Positions 51,429 to 59,713 of a stretch of DNA of 64,000 nt are shown piece by piece. Position 1 is the first letter of the stretch. The number at the start of each line of letters is the position of its first letter. The DNA comes from Spirosoma sp. 48-14 (GTDB taxonomy: Bacteria; Bacteroidota; Bacteroidia; Cytophagales; Spirosomataceae). The position numbers and the translations under genes were made by a program. The notes under the pieces were generated by a model. The model worked only from the letters and a program-made list of their open reading frames with translations, did no database searches and was not told the DNA's origin. The stretch spans positions 62,001-126,000 of the forward strand of contig NZ_MKUD01000010.1 in NCBI RefSeq assembly GCF_001898575.1. The letters are read 5' to 3'.

Positions 51429-52676
51429 ATGGATCTATTTACCCTGGCCACCTTGCTCATTGTTGCTTCGGCGCTCTTTGCTTACCTAAATACCCGGTTA
51501 TTGAAATTGCCGGATGCCATTGGTATTATGGTGCTTTCGCTGACCTTTTCGGCCTTGCTTATTGGATTGAATACCATGCATCCCGTCTGGTTTGCGGAGG
51601 TCCGGCAGGCAGTGGCACAGATTGATTTTGGCCGGGTATTGTTCGATGTCATGCTCAGCTTCCTGTTGTTTGCGGGGGCCTTTCATACCAATATCGATCA
51701 GCTTCGAGAGGTTCGTCGATCGGTTATCTTATTCGCCTTTGTTGGCGTCCTGATCAGTACCGGCCTCATTGGCACAGGGCTTTATGGGTTAGCAGGCTGG
51801 TTTGGATTTGCGCTTCCGTTGCCCTTGTGCTTACTATTTGGTGCGCTGATTTCGCCCACCGATCCCATTGCTGTGTTGGGTATTCTGGCCAAGTTTAAAC
51901 TTCCGGAGAATGTCAAATACAATATTGTGGGTGAATCGCTATTCAACGATGGGGTAGGGGTAGTTGTCTTTGCATCCATTTACCGGATTGCTGTTGAGGG
52001 TACAGAAAGCATCAGCGTGGGCAACATCGCTTTGCTGTTTCTGGAAGAAGCAGGGGGCGGGATTCTGTTTGGCCTGATGCTGGGCTATGGGCTATTTCGG
52101 TTGTTGCGGTCTATCAATCACTACCAGACGGAGGTGCTCATTACAATAGCAGGGGTCATGGGTGGCTATCTGCTGGCACAAAAACTTCACATTTCCGGGC
52201 CATTAGCAATGGTGGTAGCGGGTTTACTGATGGGAAGTAAAGCCCGTGGTGAAGCGATGTCCGATGTCACTGAAGAGTATGTTGACAAATTCTGGGAATT
52301 GCTGGACGCGATCCTGAATGCCATACTCTTCGTATTGATGGGTATTGAGCTTCTACTGATTGATTTTCGTATGGCTTACTGGCCCCTGTGTGCAGCCGTT
52401 ATCATACTGGTACTTTGTGCCCGGTTTCTGTCGATTTGGTTCCCCTTCGTAATAGCCCGTCGGTGGCTCAATCTGGACAAATACGCGCCAATCATGCTTA
52501 CCTGGGGCGGTTTGCGGGGCGGCTTGTCTATTGCTATGGCGCTTTCTATCCCTATCAACCTTCCGAATCAGGACTTGCTGGTTACCATTACCTATGCCGT
52601 TGTGCTTTTCTCGGTCATTGGACAGGGGCTAACGATGGAACGGCTAATCAGGAGATTATACCCAACGGCTCCCTAG
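51429..52676 (+). CDS. CPA1-type Na+/H+ antiporter
   Basis: The ATG at 51429 begins MDLFTLATLLIVASALFAYLN, the usual opening of this family; an ATG at 51399 would add 10 residues. About 12 transmembrane helices. The motif SPTDPIAVLGIL and FNDGVGVV (ion-binding Asp region) and RGGLSIAMALS are typical. It exchanges Na+ (or K+) for H+ and supports salt and pH tolerance, consistent with nearby trehalose and envelope genes. 415 residues. Confidence 0.9.
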   Translation: MDLFTLATLLIVASALFAYLNTRLLKLPDAIGIMVLSLTFSALLIGLNTMHPVWFAEVRQAVAQIDFGRVLFDVMLSFLLFAGAFHTNIDQLREVRRSVILFAFVGVLISTGLIGTGLYGLAGWFGFALPLPLCLLFGALISPTDPIAVLGILAKFKLPENVKYNIVGESLFNDGVGVVVFASIYRIAVEGTESISVGNIALLFLEEAGGGILFGLMLGYGLFRLLRSINHYQTEVLITIAGVMGGYLLAQKLHISGPLAMVVAGLLMGSKARGEAMSDVTEEYVDKFWELLDAILNAILFVLMGIELLLIDFRMAYWPLCAAVIILVLCARFLSIWFPFVIARRWLNLDKYAPIMLTWGGLRGGLSIAMALSIPINLPNQDLLVTITYAVVLFSVIGQGLTMERLIRRLYPTAP

Positions 52677-52716
52677 TCGTTTGATTCATATCGTTCTCAG
52701 CGTAGAAGAATAATCG

Positions 52717-54123
52717 TTAGTCTGGCTGAATTGTCTCAGACGTTTGCCGGGTATGTTCTGATTCAGGTTGCGCCAGAGCTTCTGTCACAAAACCGGCTTT
52801 CAGATGCTCATAAAACGATACCGGGTCTACCAGCGAGGCCGCTCCCTGCGCCATGAGCCCACCTAGCAATAACTGGAAAATTGCCGAATGGCGGTCGGTC
52901 ATTTCCAGAACCAGAATGGCGGCCGTAAAGGGCGACCGCACAACGCCAGTCAGGAAACTAACCATGCTGACTAGAATCACCAAGTTCGTATCGGAAGGAG
53001 GCACCTGAACCAGTCGGGATAAGCCATCGCCAAGAATAGCCCCCGCACTAAGCGATGTGGCAAAGACCCCGCCAGCCGCCCCGCTACAGTAGCTAAGGGT
53101 CATACCGGCAAAGCGGACCGGAAACAGATACCAGGGAGTCAGATGGTCGTTTTGAAACAGCAATCGGTTGATGATGGGTTTTCCGGTGCCAAACGCATCT
53201 GTTCCGACCCAGAAGGCCAGCACGGCCAAGAGTAGCCCGGAGCCAGCCACCCAACCCGCCTGGGCAGGTAGCGTCGTAAACCGTCGGCGGTAGGCATTGG
53301 CCCATAACAGCACTTTGGCGAAAGCGGCCCCGGCCAGCCCGCAGAAGATCGCTACTAGCACGACTATCCCTAAAAACCAGCCCGTTGTTGAGGTAATCTT
53401 TGGAAAGCCAAGGTACAGATAGGGACCCAGAATGGCCTGGGCCGTCATGCCAGCAATGATAACAGCAGTAAAGACGGCCGTTCGGAAGCGGGTAATATGG
53501 GTTTGGGTGAGTTCTTCAACGACGAAGACAATCCCGCCCAATGGGGTGTTAAACGCAGCAGCCAGCCCGGCCGCTCCTCCGGTGACTAACGCAATCTGAC
53601 GGGATAGTTGTGGCCATCCCGCTGGTTGTAAACGGTTGATAGCCCGAAAAATAGCTGCTGAAATCTGGATGGTTGGCCCTTCACGCCCGATTACCCCTCC
53701 ACCTAATAACAGTACGACACTGCTCAGTACCTTCACGAGGGCAACCCGGAGGCTAAGCAAATACGCCAGACGCCTGTGTGTTTTTGGCGTTGATAATTCA
53801 ATACCAGCCATTACCTGGGGTATGCCGCTTCCGCGTGCGGCTGGCGCTAAGCGGTTAACGGTGAGCCAGGCCAGTACGAAAGCCAAAGGTGTCAGGACAA
53901 ATACCAGATAGGGTTGTCGACTCAACCACGTAAAGCTGATCCGTTCAGCCCAAAGAAACAATTCTTCATACCCAACAGCTATCAGACCAACCAGCAACGA
54001 CGCTACCCAGAACGGTAAGCTTTGTAAAATAACCCGACGAACCCGTTCGGTATACAATCGGCGAATAAGATGCTGGTCCAGCCAGTCCAGCACACGAGCA
54101 TACCGAGTTAATTTAGGAAGCAT
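52717..54123 (-). CDS. ClC-type chloride channel/transporter
   Basis: A 468-residue protein with the ClC selectivity filter segments GSGIPQVM (98-105), GREGPTIQ (146-153, gating E148) and the C-terminal GAAGGVFATSLSAGAI. About 12 or more membrane helices; no CBS domains. It mediates Cl- flux or Cl-/H+ exchange and fits the ion-homeostasis group here. The upstream gap shares array e, which points to the divergent gene. Confidence 0.92.
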   Translation of the reverse strand: MLPKLTRYARVLDWLDQHLIRRLYTERVRRVILQSLPFWVASLLVGLIAVGYEELFLWAERISFTWLSRQPYLVFVLTPLAFVLAWLTVNRLAPAARGSGIPQVMAGIELSTPKTHRRLAYLLSLRVALVKVLSSVVLLLGGGVIGREGPTIQISAAIFRAINRLQPAGWPQLSRQIALVTGGAAGLAAAFNTPLGGIVFVVEELTQTHITRFRTAVFTAVIIAGMTAQAILGPYLYLGFPKITSTTGWFLGIVVLVAIFCGLAGAAFAKVLLWANAYRRRFTTLPAQAGWVAGSGLLLAVLAFWVGTDAFGTGKPIINRLLFQNDHLTPWYLFPVRFAGMTLSYCSGAAGGVFATSLSAGAILGDGLSRLVQVPPSDTNLVILVSMVSFLTGVVRSPFTAAILVLEMTDRHSAIFQLLLGGLMAQGAASLVDPVSFYEHLKAGFVTEALAQPESEHTRQTSETIQPD

Positions 54124-54191
54124 GCAGCTATTAAACAGTTTTTATTGAATAGTAACGCTGTTTGGATCGAGTTGATTTGCGAAACACACAG

Positions 54192-54249
54192 GTCTAAGCA
54201 AATTCTAATATCTCTTTAAGTCGTCTGTAACCAGGCCAGCGGAGCTTTG
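54192..54249 (+). promoter_or_regulatory. Heptamer array e and promoter
   Basis: GTCTAAG (54192), TTCTAAT (54203), CTTTAAG (54214) and CTGTAAC (54225) at 11-bp pitch, then GAGCTTTG (54242-54249) after 10 nt. The gene start at 54284 follows 35 nt later. Confidence 0.7.
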
Positions 54250-54283
54250 GGTATCCATTTATCCATTCTAAAACAACCACCTC

Positions 54284-55201
54284 ATGCAGGAAACTGGACG
54301 CAATTCAAGCAATCTGGCCTGGACGTTGGCGCTGCTCATCGTTGTCGGGTTGGCTGGGGGCCTTTACTGGCGAACCAATCGAGCTTGGGCCACTCATTAT
54401 AATCAGATTGAATTACGGGCCGACTCTTTACTGTCAGTCAAATTCCATCTCGAAGACGATATCCGCGACCTGAAAAGTCAGCTTGAGACGGCTGCCGACG
54501 ATAAAGCCTATTTTGATAAACGCCTGAATCAATTCCACAACATGCTAAGTCGGCAAGATCAACAGCTATACAGCGTTCAGCAAGCCCGGCTTAATCAGAC
54601 AAACTCGATTCGATTGCTAAAACAGCAAGGCGATTCCTTAACCCTTGTACGCGATAGTCTGGAGAACCAACTGGCAGCGTCGCGGGATAAGATTGGCTGG
54701 TTGACGGATGCTAATAAGCTGCTCATTGGTCAGAATAAGGAGCTGGAGCAGGAAGTAAGGAAGTTGACTACCGATATGGCGGGCAATGTTCCGCGCGCAA
54801 CGCTCACGGGCAATGCCTTTCTGGTTGAACCTCGGAAAGCCAATACAAAGGTCACGGCCAAAGCCCGGAAAACCCGTAGTCTGCTTATTTCGTGTATGGT
54901 TCCGGCTGAGCTTCACCTGGAGGGGCGTCAGGAAGTTTTTGTAAGCCTAACCGATGAAAAAGGGGAAACAATGATGCCCGCCATTCGAACGACAACTGTC
55001 GAACTGCCTGACCTGAATGATGTTATACCCGTTCATGCTGCACAGATGGTATCGTTCACGCAGGGGCCCCAGCGTATTGTTTTTCAGATCAACCCTGCCA
55101 ACACTTTGCGGGCTGGTCTGTACCGGGCCTCGATCTATACCCGGGAAGTTTTTCTGGGAACGGTTGAGTTTCGGTTGCGGGACAGTTTCTGGTTTTTCTA
55201 A
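54284..55201 (+). CDS. Membrane-anchored coiled-coil protein
   Basis: A 305-residue protein: N-terminal transmembrane helix (about 12-30), a long coiled coil (about 40-170, rich in Leu/Gln/Asp) and a C-terminal beta domain (LISCMVPAELHLEGRQEVFVSLTDEKGETMMPAIRTT, ending FRLRDSFWFF). It may be a periplasmic envelope component. It is followed after 38 nt by the HMA-fold gene. Array e drives the pair. Family not recognised. Confidence 0.6.
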   Translation: MQETGRNSSNLAWTLALLIVVGLAGGLYWRTNRAWATHYNQIELRADSLLSVKFHLEDDIRDLKSQLETAADDKAYFDKRLNQFHNMLSRQDQQLYSVQQARLNQTNSIRLLKQQGDSLTLVRDSLENQLAASRDKIGWLTDANKLLIGQNKELEQEVRKLTTDMAGNVPRATLTGNAFLVEPRKANTKVTAKARKTRSLLISCMVPAELHLEGRQEVFVSLTDEKGETMMPAIRTTTVELPDLNDVIPVHAAQMVSFTQGPQRIVFQINPANTLRAGLYRASIYTREVFLGTVEFRLRDSFWFF

Positions 55202-55239
55202 AAGCTATGTGCAGTAATCAACAAATTAATTTTCAATCT

Positions 55240-55449
55240 ATGGAAACGCTTAATTTCAAAACAAACCTGATGACATCCGACGATGTGGCGGCTGTAAACC
55301 TGAACCTAAACGACATCGAACCTGTCGACGGTTGGAACATAGATCCGAATGGATTGCTGACCGTTCAAACCACCGACAATCGAATTGCAGAACAGGTCAT
55401 TCGCGCTGTCGAGCAGGCAGGGTATTGGGCTGAGATCCTTCCGGTTTAG
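55240..55449 (+). CDS. HMA-fold protein lacking the metal-binding CxxC
   Basis: The ATG at 55240 gives 69 residues: METLNFKTNLMTSDDVAAVNLNLND, then DGLLTVQTTDNRIAEQVIRAVEQAGYWAE-like text. This follows the beta-alpha-beta-beta-alpha-beta order of heavy-metal-associated domains, but the CxxC region reads MTSDDV with no Cys. It may bind a partner protein rather than copper. An upstream ATG at 55207 is possible but out of family. Confidence 0.65.
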   Translation: METLNFKTNLMTSDDVAAVNLNLNDIEPVDGWNIDPNGLLTVQTTDNRIAEQVIRAVEQAGYWAEILPV

Positions 55450-55454
55450 CCAGT

Positions 55455-55500
55455 TTCCTGTTGTGGTGTCAGATGCTCACATCTGACACCACAACAGGAA
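55455..55500. repeat. Perfect 21-bp inverted repeat hairpin
   Basis: A 21-bp stem with a 4-nt loop (55455-55475 and 55480-55500), beginning TTCCTGTTGTGG. It follows the HMA-fold gene by 5 nt, and array f starts 32 nt after it. No U-run follows; it may be a terminator-like or REP-like element. Confidence 0.6.
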
Positions 55501-55532
55501 TCAGCAGCACAGGTAAAAATAATAAAAAGCCC

Positions 55533-55590
55533 TTCTAAGGCAATTCTAAGCAATCTTTAAGCCCGCTCTTAATCCTCCGTTGTAGTTTAG
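55533..55590 (+). promoter_or_regulatory. Heptamer array f and promoter
   Basis: TTCTAAG (55533), TTCTAAG (55544), CTTTAAG (55555) and CTCTTAA (55566) at 11-bp pitch, then TAGTTTAG (55583-55590) after 10 nt. The TPR gene at 55643 follows 53 nt later. Confidence 0.75.
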
Positions 55591-55642
55591 AAAAGCAATC
55601 CAGATCGTGTGGATTGACACGATTCCTAAAACAACAACGATT

Positions 55643-57346
55643 ATGAAAACGCATGTTCGAATAGCCATGGTACTCGCTACGCTAACGGCTGCGCCGGCTG
55701 GTTTAGCACTAGCCCAAACAACGCCCCCTGATGCGAATACCTTACTCAACCTGGGCCGATTTGATGAGGCTAAACAACTTTTACTGAAAAACGTACAACA
55801 AAATCCATCTGCGCAAACCTATTTTGAAACGGGCTATGGATACCTGCGAACCGGCCAGCCCGACTCGGCCAGAATCTGGTTTGAGAAAGGTGTTCCGATG
55901 GATGAAAAGCGTGTTCCGCTGAATCAGACGGGGGCTGCCTTAACGTATCTGGTCAAACAGGATACCGCTAATGCCAAGCCCAAACTCGACGAGGTAGTTT
56001 CGAAAAGCAAGGGTAAAAACGCTGAGATCCTATACCGGATTGGAGAAGCTTATACGGGTTATCTGACGCCGGGAAATGGGTCCATCAAACCGATTTACCC
56101 GCGCATTGTCAATACCGCCAAAGCGATCGATTTCCTTAATCGGGCCGCCGACCGCGACAAGAAAAACCCAGCTATTCAGCTCGCCCTGGGTGATGCCTAT
56201 TACCAGAACCGGGATGCTGGTACGGCTGTATCACGCTACGAAAGTGCCATTGAATTGGGTATGAATCCGTCGCGCGTGTACCAGCGTATTGGCGACATCT
56301 ACTGGCAGGGCCGTAATCTGAATCTGGCCGTTGAGAATTATAAGAAAGCCATTGAGGCTAATCCCAACTATGCACCAGCCTATAACCAACTGGCCGAATT
56401 ATACTTCCTGGTCAACCGATATAAAGAAGCCGCCAGCTATATCGATCAGTATGAAAACGTATCGAACGATAAACGGCAGGAATCACTGCTTCGGCAGGCA
56501 CAGTTTCATTTTCTGGCGAAGGATTATCAACGGGCCATCAGCCTGATCGACAGTAACCGCACGGCCCTGGGCCAAAACCCAATTGTGTACCGGATTGAAG
56601 GGTGGGCGTATTCATCGTTGAAACAGCCACAGAAAGCCATCGAAAATCTGAATACGTTCCTGGAAAAAGCTCCGCAAAAAGCCATGCCCGACGATTACAA
56701 ATACCTTGGACAGGCTTATCTGGCAACCGAAGCAACTGACGACGATTCGCTGGGTGTGCTTTATCTGGAAAAAGCAGCCCCTGCCGATACCAGCGAAAAC
56801 CTCTACAGCGATATTGCCCGCTATTATTACCGGGCTAAAAAACATCCTGAAGCGGTTGCCGCACTCGATTCAGCCGCTAAGCATGGCTTCAAGGCCGACG
56901 TTCAGGATTTGTTCCGCTACGGCATGAGCAATTACACGCTGGGCTTTCAACGGGATAGCTTAGGGAAGCTTACCCGTGATACCGTCCGGTTTGCTCTGGC
57001 CGATTCGGCGCTGGCGCTGGCGCAACAGGGATCTCCTGACTATGCGCCAACGGTTCTGTACCGGGCCAAATCGAATTACTACGCCTATGCCCCTGAAGAG
57101 GCTGTGCGGAATGGGAAAGCGAAACCGTATTTTGAGCAGTTTATCACGATGGTAGCCGATAAACCCGAAGAACGGACTCGCTATAAAAATGATCTGGTGC
57201 TGGCCTTCAAATACCTCATTTCCTATAACGAACTGGTCACTAAAGACGAAACAGCCCGCAACGAATGGCTTCAGAAAGGGCTAGCCTGGTTTCCCGACAA
57301 TAAAGACCTGGTCGCCATTGCTACGCCACCGTCCGGTTCTCAGTAA
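55643..57346 (+). CDS. Secreted TPR-repeat protein
   Basis: The ATG at 55643 begins a signal peptide (MKTHVRIAMVLATLTAAPAGLALAQ); a GTG at 55607 would precede it and is unlikely. 567 residues of tetratricopeptide-like repeats (for example NPNYAPAYNQLAELYFLVNRYKEAA and RVYQRIGDIYWQGRNLNLAVENYKKAIE) after about residue 30. It probably works as a periplasmic scaffold for protein complexes. Controlled by array f. Confidence 0.8.
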   Translation: MKTHVRIAMVLATLTAAPAGLALAQTTPPDANTLLNLGRFDEAKQLLLKNVQQNPSAQTYFETGYGYLRTGQPDSARIWFEKGVPMDEKRVPLNQTGAALTYLVKQDTANAKPKLDEVVSKSKGKNAEILYRIGEAYTGYLTPGNGSIKPIYPRIVNTAKAIDFLNRAADRDKKNPAIQLALGDAYYQNRDAGTAVSRYESAIELGMNPSRVYQRIGDIYWQGRNLNLAVENYKKAIEANPNYAPAYNQLAELYFLVNRYKEAASYIDQYENVSNDKRQESLLRQAQFHFLAKDYQRAISLIDSNRTALGQNPIVYRIEGWAYSSLKQPQKAIENLNTFLEKAPQKAMPDDYKYLGQAYLATEATDDDSLGVLYLEKAAPADTSENLYSDIARYYYRAKKHPEAVAALDSAAKHGFKADVQDLFRYGMSNYTLGFQRDSLGKLTRDTVRFALADSALALAQQGSPDYAPTVLYRAKSNYYAYAPEEAVRNGKAKPYFEQFITMVADKPEERTRYKNDLVLAFKYLISYNELVTKDETARNEWLQKGLAWFPDNKDLVAIATPPSGSQ

Positions 57347-57382
57347 TTGTTTTTCTATGTTGGTTCATTATGCCTTATTCTT

Positions 57383-57418
57383 ACCGCTACCAGAGCATTG
57401 ATCTCCGGTAGCGGTTTT
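57383..57418 (+). terminator. Terminator after TPR gene
   Basis: ACCGCTACC pairs with GGTAGCGGT, with a CTC/GAG extension in the loop, followed by TTTTGTTTT. It lies between the convergent TPR and haloperoxidase-like genes. Confidence 0.75.
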
Positions 57419-57451
57419 GTTTTGAGGTTCAATCGTTCGTTTCCAATTTGA

Positions 57452-58789
57452 CTATCGTTTAGCTATACCCAATTGGGGAAGCAACTTCTGTAATACATGC
57501 TGCCCGACATGTTCTCCCTGGACCGTACCCTCTTCAACCCCATCCCGATAATGGATACCTCCATAGACCCGGCTTATTGAGGCTTCCTGATAGGCCGCTT
57601 CAACGGAGGTAAACGACCGCACTCCATGCCCATATGGCAACTCAGTCGAATCGGTAAAGGCAACATTATTGCCAATTAACTGCCCGATGACCTTACCTGC
57701 TGCGGCCGAAATATCGCTGTGTCCACTCACATATTCGGGAAAAGCTGGGGTCTCCAGAAAAGGGCGCCATTGTGGATCGATGGTGTTATTGATCACCGTT
57801 TCGGGTCGAATTCGAGCATAGGTGTATTTTTCATCCCAACAGGCAATGAACGCGTCGAACATGGCAATGGATGTCAGCGCAAAGAGCTGAGTAGCCTGGA
57901 TCATCGTCAGTTTTTGCTGCCGGGCCAGCGTCGTTGCAATAGCCAGCCAATGACCAACCGGCGACATTTTTTTGCTGGCAAACATCACATGGCCCGATAT
58001 GTTGGTCACAAAGGCGTTATCGTCCCAGAAGTACGCAATAGCCTGTTCGGTCTTATCCTGCCGTTTACCAATGGTATACACTTCCTCGGTCAGTTTCCAG
58101 AACGGGCTGTTGCGATTCAGGTCGTATTTGGCTGGGGGAGGGCAACGAAACTGCCGGGCAGAGTCCAGCGTAAACACTCGAACTGTATTCCACTGAGGTT
58201 CGCAGGCATCGGCATAGGCCGGGGGCGTAGGTACCCAGGTTCCCGGCTCATTGGTCACCGTATACCGAAAGCCCCGTGTTTCTTTATAATGGTCTTTGCT
58301 GGCGTATTCCAAAACATGCTTGGCAATTAGTTCACCATACTGCACCGATCGATCATACACATCATCGGGAATCTGGAGGGCTTCTAAACGGGGCCAGAAG
58401 GTTTTCTCGAAAGCATCCCACAGATCAGCCGAAAAAGTCAGCGCCCGCCCTACCGTTATAAACGCTTTAAAACTGGCTACCGGATAGCAATAGGCAACAC
58501 TCGAATCGGGCTTTGGAGACGCTTTGGAGCCGTTGAGCTTACCCATCAAGGATGAGTACTCCCTATAACCAGGTTGTAAAGCTTCATAGGCCGCCAGATA
58601 GGTGTATCCGTAAATTCGACTGGCAACAGGTGGTTTAAAAACATCATGGATCATAATATCCGTCAGCGTTTTTGAGCAATCGTAGAATAGTTGCGGATTC
58701 GATGCCTTCGGATTGTATTGTTCGGGGGGAGCACTGGGCTGGCAAGCCAGTAAACCCAACAGCAGAGAGAGAATCAAACGTTGTTTCAT
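57452..58789 (-). CDS. Vanadium haloperoxidase / PAP2-like lipoprotein
   Basis: A 445-residue lipoprotein (lipobox LLAC). The PAP2 superfamily C-terminal core shows ARIRPETVINNTI, FPEYVSGHSDISAAAG and YGGIHYRDGVEEG, the three conserved blocks that position phosphate or vanadate. Related proteins occur in Bacteroidota. The N-terminal helical domain matches vanadium haloperoxidase-type phosphatases. Substrate unknown. Confidence 0.85.
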   Translation of the reverse strand: MKQRLILSLLLGLLACQPSAPPEQYNPKASNPQLFYDCSKTLTDIMIHDVFKPPVASRIYGYTYLAAYEALQPGYREYSSLMGKLNGSKASPKPDSSVAYCYPVASFKAFITVGRALTFSADLWDAFEKTFWPRLEALQIPDDVYDRSVQYGELIAKHVLEYASKDHYKETRGFRYTVTNEPGTWVPTPPAYADACEPQWNTVRVFTLDSARQFRCPPPAKYDLNRNSPFWKLTEEVYTIGKRQDKTEQAIAYFWDDNAFVTNISGHVMFASKKMSPVGHWLAIATTLARQQKLTMIQATQLFALTSIAMFDAFIACWDEKYTYARIRPETVINNTIDPQWRPFLETPAFPEYVSGHSDISAAAGKVIGQLIGNNVAFTDSTELPYGHGVRSFTSVEAAYQEASISRVYGGIHYRDGVEEGTVQGEHVGQHVLQKLLPQLGIAKR

Positions 58790-58905
58790 AAAATAGCCTG
58801 AATGGTATAGGGCTTCGTTGTGGGAAGCCCAAAAGGAAATAAGGAGCTTGTCGTCATGCCGTGGGGCACGGACGAGCTCGTTAAAGAAATCCGTTAAAAA
58901 TCAGG

Positions 58906-59451
58906 CTATTGTTTGGGTGGGGGCGACGGGGCATCTATACCAACAGCAGCATAAGCCAGTTGAATGGCACTGTAGCCAGTACGGGCTTGCAGCGATTGAG
59001 CATCTGGCTGGGTAAGGCAGCAGGAGGTAGGGGGCAGATAAATGGTTAACCGTTCACTTAGCAATTTTAACAGACGACCCAGTGGTGATTTGGGCAGTGT
59101 TTGATCGTTGTCGCTGTTGATTTCCTGTAGCTGTTCGGCCAGATCGAAAAACCGCTCTTTCGCATTCTGGTTCGTTTTTAGTACCGTATACAAGGTGTCG
59201 TTGGCATATCGCTGGTGGACAATGTTATAAAACTCATCGCCATCCTGAATCAATCCTTCGTGGCCGTCTGCGTTTTCCCAGGATGATGTATAAGGAAGCG
59301 AAATAGGCAGTTTGACAACTTTCCATTGATCATCGCCCGACACTGGAGCTGCGGACTCATAACTCTGCTCAAAGGTAAGTACAGCCAATGGCAGCCCTAT
59401 CCAGTGGTAGAGCAGCAGTACGAAAAAGCCGATGGCTGTTAATGACTTCAC
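58906..59451 (-). CDS. Hypothetical membrane-anchored protein
   Basis: A 181-residue protein with an N-terminal helix (about 6-24) acting as a signal or anchor, then a soluble part (FYNIVHQRYANDTLYTVLKTNQNAKERFFDLAEQLQ) and a Pro-rich C-terminus. A pair of cysteines (TSCCLTQ) lies near residue 143. No family known to me; presumably periplasmic. It lies divergent to the efflux genes. Confidence 0.5.
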   Translation of the reverse strand: MKSLTAIGFFVLLLYHWIGLPLAVLTFEQSYESAAPVSGDDQWKVVKLPISLPYTSSWENADGHEGLIQDGDEFYNIVHQRYANDTLYTVLKTNQNAKERFFDLAEQLQEINSDNDQTLPKSPLGRLLKLLSERLTIYLPPTSCCLTQPDAQSLQARTGYSAIQLAYAAVGIDAPSPPPKQ

Positions 59452-59580
59452 TTCAAAATTTTACACGCTTATGTGTAACTCGATTGTATGCTGAGCAAAA
59501 TCCTGTATCTCTCAAGGAAAGCAAATTTCTCAAATTCTACTCAATTCTTCGCTCAAACTGACCTATATCAGTTCCTGGCC

Positions 59581-59648
59581 CTTTAAACTGGCTCTAAGGA
59601 AATTCTAAGAAATTTTTAATCTGCTCCTTAGTCGAGTATACCTTCTTG
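59581..59648 (+). promoter_or_regulatory. Heptamer array g (five units) and promoter
   Basis: CTTTAAA (59581), CTCTAAG (59592), TTCTAAG (59603), TTTTAAT (59614) and TCCTTAG (59625) at 11-bp pitch; a weaker -7-like box, CCTTCTTG, at 59641-59648 (9 nt). The efflux gene at 59714 follows 65 nt later. Confidence 0.65.
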
Positions 59649-59713
59649 CTTGAAGAATAAACGCAACAGTCACTAAACCAATCAATTGTTTAGTCGATTA
59701 GACTAACTTCCTT

